7,525 nt of DNA from Clostridia bacterium (GTDB lineage Bacteria > Bacillota > Clostridia > Oscillospirales > Acutalibacteraceae): contig JAFOCH010000050.1 in the NCBI GenBank assembly GCA_017381395.1, positions 1-7,525 on the forward strand. The letters are read 5' to 3'. The notes beneath the pieces are model-generated. The model searched no databases, was not told where the DNA came from, and saw nothing but the letters and a program-made list of their open reading frames with translations. Numbering within the stretch: position 1 is the first letter of the stretch; the number at the start of each line of letters is the position of its first letter. This document shows positions 1-5,546 of this stretch, piece by piece. A program made the position numbers and the translations under genes.

Positions 1-493
1 CCCGCCTTAAAACCGCGATAATGGGACAAATCAACACACCGCAAATAAAATTGTTGATTCCGTGAATTAAGTCAAAGGGGAATCCTGCGACTATCCACGT
101 GATGGTTGATTTAAAATTTAGCCCGAAAAATATTGCTTGGGTTGGCGCATATAATATGCCGAATAAAAATCCGTGCAACGCAGCAACCGACATATAAATA
201 ATGGGTAGCGCTCTTTTTGGCATATTTTTCGGAATTAACATTGCAAATCCCCATAAAACTGTCCATATATAGAGATAGGGGATCCACCAAAATGGAAATC
301 CCGAAAATAGTCCATTTAAAAAGACAAAAACATATATCGGGTATAGTGCCTTTGCGCGAAAAACGACCGTTATCGCGACTATCAGCATACCGACCAGATG
401 TATGTTCGGAAAAATTTCCATGATCAGCTTTGACACAAACATAACCGCGCCAAGCACAGCGAAAATGGCAATTTCCTTTATTTTAAGCTTCAT
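1..493 (-). CDS. ECF transporter S component, probable cobalamin/corrinoid specificity subunit (3' end cut by window)
   Basis: An open frame runs leftward from ATG at 493 to the window edge, giving 164 visible residues without a stop. The protein is very hydrophobic, with several membrane helices. It begins MKLKIKEIAIFAVLGAV, the short basic N-terminus plus first helix with small residues (LGAV) typical of ECF S components, where this helix contacts the EcfT subunit. A late segment, FPFDLIHGINNF, also fits this family. S components bind a vitamin or metal in the membrane and depend on a shared EcfA/A'/T module, which is not in the window. The start lies one base after the stop of the lipoprotein gene, with an AAGG-type ribosome binding site inside the end of that gene, so the two are probably translationally coupled. 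The cobalamin riboswitch upstream of the pair suggests a corrinoid substrate. The family call is good; the substrate is inferred from context only. Confidence 0.8.
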   Translation of the reverse strand, partial: MKLKIKEIAIFAVLGAVMFVSKLIMEIFPNIHLVGMLIVAITVVFRAKALYPIYVFVFLNGLFSGFPFWWIPYLYIWTVLWGFAMLIPKNMPKRALPIIYMSVAALHGFLFGILYAPTQAIFFGLNFKSTITWIVAGFPFDLIHGINNFICGVLICPIIAVLRR

Positions 494-494
494 T

Positions 495-974
495 TTACTC
501 TACCTTAAAGGTGTAAACAGTGGTCTCGTCAATCGGTGTTTTATCGACGCCCTGCATAGCGTATTCGCCGTTTATGTAAAATGCCCAGTATTTTCCGTCC
601 TTGTCGTAATCGACAGTGAGGCAGTCAACCGTTTTAATATACATTCCGTAGGGCCCGTCCTCGCCGTCAATAAAGCCGATTTCCGTCAATGCCTCGCCGA
701 CGTATTCCTTGTCGGTGCGGATTTCATATTTTGTTTCGGTTCCGTTTGTGTCAACCACAGATACGGCAAAGCTCTTTTCACCCTCGCCGAGCTGTGTAAC
801 CGTCTCCGAAACTGTTGATGAAATGTTCTCACTCACCGACGTATGATCGTGTTTGGAATGGTCGACACTGCTATCCTTGTTATCGCTACAACCAGTTGTA
901 AACAGTGACATTGCCGCAATTATCACTATACAAAGACATAACAATAACGATTTTTTAATTCGTTTAAAATTCAT
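495..974 (-). CDS. DUF4430-domain lipoprotein (transcobalamin-like C-terminal domain), candidate corrinoid-binding surface protein
   Basis: This is a 159-residue lipoprotein. It has a basic N-terminus, a hydrophobic stretch at about 9-25 and a TTGC lipobox with the acylated Cys at 29. A Ser/Asp/His-rich linker follows at about 30-62, containing His39, His42 and His44. A compact domain covers about 67-159 with the DUF4430 signature: GPYGMYIKTVD near 107-117 and YWAFYINGEYAMQGV near 129-143. DUF4430 is related to the C-terminal domain of transcobalamin/intrinsic factor, which contacts cobalamin. The gene is first in a riboswitch-controlled unit and sits one base from an ECF S component, so a role in capturing cobalamin or another corrinoid outside the membrane is a reasonable inference. 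The start is ATG at 974 with GGAG ten bases upstream. The fold call is firm; ligand binding is not shown by sequence. Confidence 0.85.
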   Translation of the reverse strand: MNFKRIKKSLLLCLCIVIIAAMSLFTTGCSDNKDSSVDHSKHDHTSVSENISSTVSETVTQLGEGEKSFAVSVVDTNGTETKYEIRTDKEYVGEALTEIGFIDGEDGPYGMYIKTVDCLTVDYDKDGKYWAFYINGEYAMQGVDKTPIDETTVYTFKVE

Positions 975-1010
975 GTTTTTGTAACTCCTTTATTAAATTT
1001 TATATTTTTC

Positions 1011-1225
1011 TCTCGTATCGGTCGGCACTCGCAACCATTTAATTTAACGAGATTTATTTGCCAAAGAAATATTTCGACTTGGCATATTTTTTATCCGCCT
1101 TCTCAAACCATCCGGCTCAATGGCTTTTCTCCGATTTTGCGGCATCGGATAGGGTAAAAAACGTGTGTTATGCCTCACGGCGACGTGCTCGTACGGGATT
1201 TTCACCCGTTTTCTTCTTTGACAAA
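1011..1225 (-). promoter_or_regulatory. Cobalamin (B12) riboswitch with downstream P13-like hairpin
   Basis: On the minus strand the core reads GGTGAAAATCC, then ACGAGCACGTCGCCGTGA. This lines up closely with the conserved cobalamin-riboswitch core (GGTGAAAATCC...ACGG..CCCGTCACTGTGA). Next come an L5-like arm, AAGCCATTGAG...GAGAAGGCGG (about 1095-1126), and a B12-box-like segment GCCAAGTCGAAATATTTC (about 1066-1085). The 5' strand TTTGTC (1225-1220) can pair with GGCAAA (1062-1057) to close the aptamer. A hairpin with stem TCTCGT/ACGAGA (1052-1047 with 1016-1011) follows. Its loop AATGGTT (1039-1033) can pair with AGCCATT (1125-1119), the geometry of the L5-L13 kissing interaction. No terminator lies between aptamer and gene, so translational control is likelier: the ribosome binding site is at 985-988. 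Expected effect: cobalamin lowers expression of the lipoprotein and S component. Confidence 0.9.
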
Positions 1226-1229
1226 ATTT

Positions 1230-1257
1230 ATTATATCATAATACGTGATTTATTCAA
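1230..1257 (-). promoter_or_regulatory. Promoter of the riboswitch/B12-uptake unit
   Basis: On the minus strand there is a -35 TTGAAT (1257-1252), a 16-bp spacer and a perfect -10 TATAAT (1235-1230). Transcription would start near 1223, at the first pairing strand of the riboswitch aptamer. The -35 begins only two bases past the stop codon of the upstream pseudouridine synthase gene, so the unit has its own promoter although read-through is also possible. Confidence 0.65.
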
Positions 1258-1259
1258 CC

Positions 1260-2240
1260 TTATTTATGCACAATGTCCTTCGGTGTAATCCCGAATATCT
1301 CTTCAGAAAACCAAACTTTTTTTACCGAAAATTCTTTTCCGTTGAGGTAGTTTAGCTCCTCTGCGTCCTCATTAAAGGCGAATTTCAGGCGGTACGACCA
1401 AAGTGCCTGATGCTTGAAACCTTTTTTGCGGTCGTCGGCATTTTTTCCGTATTTTCCGTCGCCGAGCAGGGGATGACCGATTGATGAAAGATGTGCGCGG
1501 ATTTGATGTGTTCGTCCCGTAAGTAGCTCGATTTCGAGAAGGGATAGGTCACCCTTTTCGGCAATAACGCGATATTTCGTTTTTATCGAGCGATTGTTGT
1601 CAGACTTTGACTTTTTAATCTTTGCTATGTTTTTGTCCTCGTCCTTTTCCAAATAGCCTTCCAAAACGTCCTGTTTTTTTGGCATTTTTCCGTGAACGAC
1701 GCAAAGATAGAATTTATCAATCTCTCTGATTTTCAGCATTTTGTTGAGAATTCTCAACGCAGCGGCAGTTTTTGCCGCGATAACAATACCGCCGGTATTT
1801 CGGTCAATTCGGTTGACAAGCGCCGGCTTAAAGGATGCCTCATCCTCGGGACGAAACTCGCCCGATTTATACAAATGATGCTGTATTCGCATAATAAGCG
1901 TATCGCGATACTCTGTATCGTCGGGATGTACAATGAGTCCCTGCGGCTTGTTAACAAGCATAATATTTTCATCTTCATAAACGATGTCAATCAAATCAGG
2001 CGCAGAGGTAAAGTCGTATTTTGGCGCAGTTTCGGCCAAAAATTCGTCATTTATGTATAACGAAATAACGTCACCTTTTTTAAGAATGGTCGAAATTTCA
2101 GCACGTTTTGAGTTAACCTTAATGCGTTTAATTCGAATGTATTTATACATCAGTGACTTTGGCAGCTTAGCAAAAGTTTTTGTCAGATATTTATCCAGTC
2201 GCTGACCGCTATCGTTATCCTTAATGATATATTCCTTCAA
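1260..2240 (-). CDS. RluA-family 23S rRNA-type pseudouridine synthase with S4 domain
   Basis: The product is 326 residues and converts uridine to pseudouridine in structured RNA, probably 23S rRNA (RluC/RluD group). An S4 RNA-binding domain covers about residues 11-65 (SGQRLDKYLTKTF...). The catalytic domain covers about 82-315. The catalytic motif is NRIDRNTGG at 143-151 with the catalytic Asp at 146; most family members have His at the first position. RTHQIRAHL at 243-251 and GHPLLGDGKYG at 255-265 are further hallmarks. I chose TTG at 2240 as the start because GGAGG lies just upstream, the protein then begins KEYIIKDNDSGQRL as relatives do, and a matching promoter lies further upstream. 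The open frame extends to 2375, but that extension would cover the promoter and overlap radC. The exact target uridine cannot be assigned. Confidence 0.93.
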   Translation of the reverse strand: MKEYIIKDNDSGQRLDKYLTKTFAKLPKSLMYKYIRIKRIKVNSKRAEISTILKKGDVISLYINDEFLAETAPKYDFTSAPDLIDIVYEDENIMLVNKPQGLIVHPDDTEYRDTLIMRIQHHLYKSGEFRPEDEASFKPALVNRIDRNTGGIVIAAKTAAALRILNKMLKIREIDKFYLCVVHGKMPKKQDVLEGYLEKDEDKNIAKIKKSKSDNNRSIKTKYRVIAEKGDLSLLEIELLTGRTHQIRAHLSSIGHPLLGDGKYGKNADDRKKGFKHQALWSYRLKFAFNEDAEELNYLNGKEFSVKKVWFSEEIFGITPKDIVHK

Positions 2241-2274
2241 GGTGTTTCCTCCAAAAAAAAGAGATGTTTTTACC

Positions 2275-2302
2275 ATTATAACACATTTTTTGCTTTTCAA
2301 AA
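2275..2302 (-). promoter_or_regulatory. Promoter of the RluA-family gene
   Basis: On the minus strand there is a perfect -10 TATAAT (2280-2275) preceded by TGT, making an extended -10. A weak -35 TTTTGA lies 16 bp upstream (2302-2297). The predicted start near 2268 leaves a leader of about 28 nt containing GGAGG before the TTG start. Its -35 overlaps that of the opposing radC promoter. Confidence 0.6.
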
Positions 2303-2322
2303 GAGATATTTTATAGTATAAT
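2294..2322 (+). promoter_or_regulatory. Promoter of radC
   Basis: A -35 TTTTCA (2294-2299), a 17-bp spacer and a perfect -10 TATAAT (2317-2322). The predicted start is near 2329, followed by AGGAG at 2341-2345 and the TTG start codon at 2353. The -35 element overlaps that of the divergent promoter on the other strand, so the two polymerases may compete. Confidence 0.6.
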
Positions 2323-2352
2323 AAAATATCTTTTAAATTTAGGAGAATTTCA

Positions 2353-3048
2353 TTGAATCCAGAGAATAACCACAAGGATCATAGACGGCGGTTAAAGGAA
2401 AGATATCACCGCGAAGGGCTAGATAATTTCGAGGATCATAATGTTCTCGAACTTCTGCTTTTTTTCGGAATACCGTACAAGGATACCAATAATTTGGCTC
2501 ACGAACTGCTTAATCGTTTCGGCTCATTGTCGGGCGTTCTCGAAGCGTCGCGCGAGGAGTTGATGAGCGTTAACGGAATAGGTGAAAATGCCGCAACGCT
2601 TTTTAATTTGATTCCCGCATTATCGCGAAAATATTTAGAGGACAAGGTTGATGAAAAAGCCCCGATGAACAGCTGTTCGGCGGTCGGAAACTATCTTATT
2701 GCAAAATATCGGTTTCGTCAGGACGAGTTGTTTTCGATGATTTGCCTTGACCAAAGCTGCCGACTCAGAAGCTGGGAAATTATTTCAAGCGGCACAATAA
2801 ATGTTACTGCGGTCAATTCGCGAAAGGTGATCGAAGCCGCAATGAAAACGTCCGCAAATGCCGTCATTTTGGCGCACAATCATCCAAACGGATTGGCGAT
2901 TCCTTCGGGTGACGATATAAAATCGACCATAGCGCTTGTCGAGGCGCTGAATATAATCGATGTTCGAGTGCTCGACCATATTATTATCAGCGGCGATGAC
3001 TTTGTTTCGCTGGCAAGCTCGCAACAGTATAAGCATATTTTTAAATGA
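2353..3048 (+). CDS. radC: RadC family protein (HhH plus JAB/MPN domain)
   Basis: The protein has 231 residues, close to the family's usual size. The N-terminal part contains a helix-hairpin-helix segment, LMSVNGIGENAATLF (about 70-84). The C-terminal half is a JAB1/MPN metalloprotease-like domain with the JAMM pattern complete: His175, His177, Ser185 and Asp188 in HNHPNGLAIPSGDD. Glu125 is a candidate for the upstream acidic residue. RadC was long called a DNA repair protein; a repair role is doubtful in several bacteria and the biochemical activity is not settled. The start is TTG with AGGAG eight to twelve bases upstream. The gene is single, ends at a strong terminator, and diverges from the pseudouridine synthase gene. 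Confidence 0.93.
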   Translation: MNPENNHKDHRRRLKERYHREGLDNFEDHNVLELLLFFGIPYKDTNNLAHELLNRFGSLSGVLEASREELMSVNGIGENAATLFNLIPALSRKYLEDKVDEKAPMNSCSAVGNYLIAKYRFRQDELFSMICLDQSCRLRSWEIISSGTINVTAVNSRKVIEAAMKTSANAVILAHNHPNGLAIPSGDDIKSTIALVEALNIIDVRVLDHIIISGDDFVSLASSQQYKHIFK

Positions 3049-3049
3049 T

Positions 3050-3090
3050 AAAAAACGTCTTGTAAAAAACAAGGCGTTTTTTCTATTTTT
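3050..3090 (+). terminator. Intrinsic terminator of radC
   Basis: A 14-bp stem, AAAAAACGTCTTGT with ACAAGGCGTTTTTT (one G-U pair), has a five-A loop and is followed by TTCTATTTTT. It begins two bases after the radC stop codon. Confidence 0.92.
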
Positions 3091-3117
3091 AACCTTAAAT
3101 TCGAAATAATGTATAGC
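3089..3117 (+). promoter_or_regulatory. Possible promoter of the adaptor/permease operon
   Basis: TTAACC (3089-3094) and TATAGC (3112-3117) are 17 bp apart, each matching four of six consensus bases. This is the best pair between the radC terminator and the first gene of the operon. It is a weak match and partly overlaps the terminator tail. Confidence 0.35.
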
Positions 3118-3171
3118 ATAAACAAAAGGATTCAAGCAAAAATAAATAAAAAACCGCGGAGTTGTATTAAA

Positions 3172-4035
3172 ATGAAAAAGATTGAAAAAATTATAGCAAT
3201 ATCGGTACTAGCAGTTGGTGTTCTTTCAATATCGGCGTTTTTGCTTTTTCGCTCCGCCAAAATTGAGGTAAAAGCAGTTTCGGTTTATCCCAAATCGGTC
3301 GAGCGCACAGTTGTCACAACCGGTATCGTAACGGCAAAGAATACCGAAGCGGTGACCTACGATTACACTGTTTATCCAAAGGAAATAAAGGTCAGGGTGG
3401 GTGACCGTCTGGATGAAGGTGACCTCGTAATGACGGCACTAAATAGTCGAATGCGAGAGGTAAAAATTTATTCCGATTACAGCGGGATTGTCACCGCGTT
3501 ACCCATTTCTGTCGGTAAAGAGGCGCGGTCGGGCGTTTCACTCGCTGTTGTTGCAAATCCAAACGAGCTGCAAATAAAGGCACAGATTAGCGAAAGGGAG
3601 GCGTCCTTTGTTTCGGTTGACCAATCGGTTGTAATAAAAACAAATGGCACGGATGAAAAATCCTATTCGGGAAGGGTAAGTCGAGTGTCTAATATTGCCG
3701 AGCAGTCACCGAACGGGACTATGATCAGCATTTTGATTGACATTGACCCAATCGAAACAGAACTTTTAATTGGAATGAGCACCAAGCTGTATATTAGCAC
3801 AGATACTGCGTCCGATGTTGTCGCTGTGCCTTATTCGTCAATTGAATATAATGGGAGTAAATCCTTTGTATATGTTGTTTCCGGCGATGAAATTGTCAAA
3901 ACCGAGGTTAAAATAGGCATCGAGGGAAGCGATTTTGCCGAAATAGTCAGCGGCGTTGATTCAAATTCGCTCGTGATCGAGGATAAAAGTCAGCTCGACA
4001 CAAATAAAAGCGTGAGGATAATAAGCGATGACTAA
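3172..4035 (+). CDS. Efflux periplasmic-adaptor-like (HlyD/MacA-type) membrane protein
   Basis: The protein has 287 residues: an N-terminal membrane anchor (about 7-26) followed by an extracytoplasmic adaptor. A split barrel-sandwich (lipoyl-like) domain is visible as TTGIVTAKNTEAV, EIKVRVGDRLDEGDLV and YSDYSGIVTALPISVGKEA (about 48-120). A beta-barrel domain follows (ELQIKAQISEREASFV onward), then a membrane-proximal domain (VVAVPYSSIEYNGSKSFVYVV). The two lipoyl halves are joined by only a few residues, so the long alpha-helical hairpin of MacA/HlyD is missing. I chose ATG at 3172, with GGAG ten bases upstream, over an in-frame ATG at 3109 that has no good ribosome binding site. The gene overlaps the permease gene by eight bases, so both products probably act in one complex, exporting or extracting an unknown substrate. 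Confidence 0.85.
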   Translation: MKKIEKIIAISVLAVGVLSISAFLLFRSAKIEVKAVSVYPKSVERTVVTTGIVTAKNTEAVTYDYTVYPKEIKVRVGDRLDEGDLVMTALNSRMREVKIYSDYSGIVTALPISVGKEARSGVSLAVVANPNELQIKAQISEREASFVSVDQSVVIKTNGTDEKSYSGRVSRVSNIAEQSPNGTMISILIDIDPIETELLIGMSTKLYISTDTASDVVAVPYSSIEYNGSKSFVYVVSGDEIVKTEVKIGIEGSDFAEIVSGVDSNSLVIEDKSQLDTNKSVRIISDD

Positions 4036-5200
4036 TTTGATATTGGGCATATTTCGTCAGCTTATGCGTCATAAGTGGCGGACAGTGATGATAGCACTTA
4101 GCGTCACGATTGGCGTTATGTCGGTCGCGATAATCGACATAGTAGGGGACGCAGGCATTGCCAAATTTAATCGTGAGCTAGATTGCCTCGGTATCAGCGG
4201 CATTTCAGTTACAGTCGAGCCGAATAGCGGTGTTCAGCCGCTCAATACCGATGACGTGAAGCTTATCGATTCGGTCGAAAATGTAAAAAGTGCGATGGGA
4301 ATAATAAAGACGAGCGGCACCGCAAGTGCAAAGGCGGATAATTTCGATATTGCGATAGTTGGTATTGGTGAAAATGCTGACAAGACCATTTCTCTCGAAC
4401 TAAAACACGGACGTTATATAAATGAGGTTGACATAAAATCTATTTCTAATGTTTGTATGATTGATGAAGATCTGTCAATAGAAATGTTTAATACCGATAA
4501 TAGCGTCGGTATGTTAGTTGACATAAACTCTAATACTGTTTTTGGTAAATTTGAAATCATCGGTGTAATTCCTACCGAGGGCAGTATCCTTCGTAACGTG
4601 GCAAAGGATTTAATCGACAGCAATATCTACATTCCGTATTCAAATATCTCTAATTCCTTTTCTACCGTTGCGGTGAGCGTAGATAATACCGACCACTCTG
4701 AGGACACAACAGCCGAAATACGACGGCTTTTGGGCTATCAGAAGGGGAATGTGGACTCGGTGATTACCGAGGATATGGCACTCCAACGCGGCAGAATAAA
4801 CAATTTGTTCGATATTATAAAGCAGGTGCTGACGATAATCGGCGCAACCTCAATCGTCGTTTCAGCCCTGTCGATAATGACCATAATGTTACTCACCGTA
4901 AAGGAACGCACCTACGAAATCGGAATCAAAAAGTCAATCGGAGCAAGTAATAGCCGCGTTTTGTTCGAGTTTGTTATCGAGTCGGGTGCTGTCTCGCTAA
5001 TTGGCGGTGTTTTAGGCGTTGTGCTGTCATTAGCGGCATCTTTTATAATGGCTAATTTGCTCAAAATAACCGTCACCATTGACTTTTTGAAGCTACTATG
5101 GTTAATAGTCCTCTCAATCTTTGTAGGTTGTATCTCGGGCGCATATCCCGCAATAACTGCCGCCCGACTCAACCCTGTCGATGCATTAGGTAGAAATTGA
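4028..5200 (+). CDS. MacB/FtsX-type ABC transporter permease
   Basis: The protein has 390 residues with the four-helix type VII ABC layout. TM1 is at about 18-40 and is followed by a large extracytoplasmic MacB_PCD-like domain at about 45-255. TM2 (about 265-290), TM3 (about 318-345) and TM4 (about 354-376) form the FtsX-like domain. The cytoplasmic loop VKERTYEIGIKKSIGAS (291-307) is the family's conserved coupling region, and the end AYPAITAARLNPVDALGRN is also characteristic. There is no nucleotide-binding domain in this protein or in an adjacent gene, so it needs an ATPase from elsewhere. It starts inside the end of the adaptor gene, which supports translational coupling. The substrate is unknown; MacAB-like systems handle peptides, lipids, antibiotics or lipoproteins, and sequence does not decide between these. 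Confidence 0.92.
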   Translation: MTNLILGIFRQLMRHKWRTVMIALSVTIGVMSVAIIDIVGDAGIAKFNRELDCLGISGISVTVEPNSGVQPLNTDDVKLIDSVENVKSAMGIIKTSGTASAKADNFDIAIVGIGENADKTISLELKHGRYINEVDIKSISNVCMIDEDLSIEMFNTDNSVGMLVDINSNTVFGKFEIIGVIPTEGSILRNVAKDLIDSNIYIPYSNISNSFSTVAVSVDNTDHSEDTTAEIRRLLGYQKGNVDSVITEDMALQRGRINNLFDIIKQVLTIIGATSIVVSALSIMTIMLLTVKERTYEIGIKKSIGASNSRVLFEFVIESGAVSLIGGVLGVVLSLAASFIMANLLKITVTIDFLKLLWLIVLSIFVGCISGAYPAITAARLNPVDALGRN

Positions 5201-5203
5201 ATG

Positions 5204-5281
5204 AAAATTAAAAAATCAAGGCATCCCCGATACGAGAGGGACAAACGTCTCTCTAATAAACTCGGGCAATGCCTTGATTGT
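5204..5281 (-). ncRNA. RNA-A: predicted small structured RNA, third of a tandem cluster
   Basis: The predicted start is at about 5281, seven bases after the -10. The RNA begins with AATCAAGGCAT (5279-5269), which pairs perfectly with ATGCCTTGATT (5224-5214). An inner stem CCCGA/TCGGG (5266-5262 with 5230-5226) and a terminal hairpin AGAGAGAC/GTCCCTCT (5254-5247 with 5242-5235, one G-U, loop GTTT) stack inside it. The 3' strand runs into TTTTTTAATTTT, an intrinsic terminator tail on the minus strand only. No credible open reading frame is present. I do not recognise the RNA family. The hairpin may also terminate the converging permease transcript, though the plus strand lacks a good U-run. Confidence 0.65.
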
Positions 5282-5287
5282 TAATTT

Positions 5288-5316
5288 AACGTATCACACA
5301 AACAATCGTTTGTCAA
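5288..5316 (-). promoter_or_regulatory. Promoter of RNA-A with internal palindrome
   Basis: On the minus strand there is a -35 TTGACA (5316-5311), a 17-bp spacer and a -10 TACGTT (5293-5288, three of six). The near-palindrome ACAAACGATTGTTTGT (5313-5298) covers the 3' half of the -35 and most of the spacer, where a bound repressor would block polymerase. The weak -10 lowers confidence, but spacing and position match the two sister promoters. Confidence 0.5.
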
Positions 5317-5320
5317 TTAT
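5291..5320. repeat. Direct repeat copy 1 (promoter/operator of RNA-A)
   Basis: These 30 bp match 27 of 30 positions with 5417-5446. The matched block contains a TTGACA -35 and a 16-bp palindrome (5298-5313) that is imperfect only at its centre. The sequences either side of the two copies are unrelated, so only the control region is shared. Confidence 0.85.
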
Positions 5321-5330
5321 ATTACGTAGT

Positions 5331-5407
5331 AAAACAAAAGACAAAAGCATCCAAGCCAGTGAACGGACGGCACTAATCGCCGGCGGTTTTAGCAAGAATG
5401 CTTTATC
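5331..5407 (-). ncRNA. RNA-B: predicted small structured RNA, second of a tandem cluster
   Basis: The predicted start is at about 5407. Closing stem AAAGCATTC (5404-5396) pairs with GGATGCTTT (5352-5344) with one G-U pair. The interior can form GCCGG/CTGGC or, alternatively, a TTAGTG/CACTGG hairpin with loop CCGTCCGTT. The 3' end is U-rich (TTTTGTCTTTTGTTTT), consistent with termination around 5331-5340, although the tail is interrupted. It has the same layout as RNA-A and RNA-C but no sequence similarity to them. No credible coding frame and no recognised RNA family. Confidence 0.55.
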
Positions 5408-5413
5408 AACTTC

Positions 5414-5442
5414 AATGTACCACACAAACAATTGTTTGTCAA
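5414..5442 (-). promoter_or_regulatory. Promoter of RNA-B with perfect 16-bp operator-like palindrome
   Basis: On the minus strand there is a -35 TTGACA (5442-5437), a 17-bp spacer and a -10 TACATT (5419-5414, four of six). The palindrome ACAAACAATTGTTTGT (5439-5424) is perfect and spans the 3' half of the -35 and most of the spacer. Such a site is typical of a dimeric repressor (for example TetR-type) but the regulator is not identifiable here. Confidence 0.65.
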
Positions 5443-5446
5443 TAAT
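5417..5446. repeat. Direct repeat copy 2 (promoter/operator of RNA-B)
   Basis: Partner of the copy at 5291-5320, differing at three of 30 positions. It holds the perfect version of the 16-bp palindrome. The third unit of the cluster (RNA-C) has no copy. Confidence 0.85.
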
Positions 5447-5456
5447 TGCGATATAT

Positions 5457-5540
5457 AAAATAAAAAATCGAAAGTGTCTCGAGCTCAATGTTGCTACCAA
5501 CAAGATAGCAACCGAGGAAAATTCGCCTACACTTTCGATT
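5457..5540 (-). ncRNA. RNA-C: predicted small structured RNA, first of a tandem cluster
   Basis: The predicted start at 5540 coincides with the first base of a perfect 12-bp closing stem, AATCGAAAGTGT (5540-5529) with ACACTTTCGATT (5477-5466). The 3' strand leads directly into TTTTTTATTTT, a good minus-strand intrinsic terminator. Inside lie a pyrimidine-rich single strand (TTTTCCTCGG) and a 7-bp hairpin GTTGCTA/TAGCAAC (5512-5506 with 5496-5490). The mature RNA would be about 80 nt with both ends base-paired. No credible coding frame and no recognised RNA family. Of the three units this has the strongest terminator evidence. Confidence 0.65.
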
Positions 5541-5546
5541 GGTATA

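Noticed and set aside
402..818. 138-codon plus-strand open frame
   Set aside because: It lies antisense over the S component/lipoprotein junction, and the minus strand has clear family motifs and ribosome binding sites.
1058..1288. 76-codon plus-strand open frame
   Set aside because: It lies antisense to the cobalamin riboswitch, which explains the conserved sequence.
2241..2375. 45-residue N-terminal extension of the pseudouridine synthase
   Set aside because: It would span the gene's own promoter and overlap radC, and the residues do not match the family; the TTG at 2240 has a GGAGG site.
3109..3171. Upstream ATG at 3109 as start of the adaptor protein
   Set aside because: It has no convincing ribosome binding site and adds a charged extension before the membrane anchor; ATG at 3172 has GGAG at good spacing.
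5291..5446. CRISPR-like repeat pair
   Set aside because: There are only two copies, with a 96-bp structured interval, no third repeat, and a clear promoter/operator explanation.
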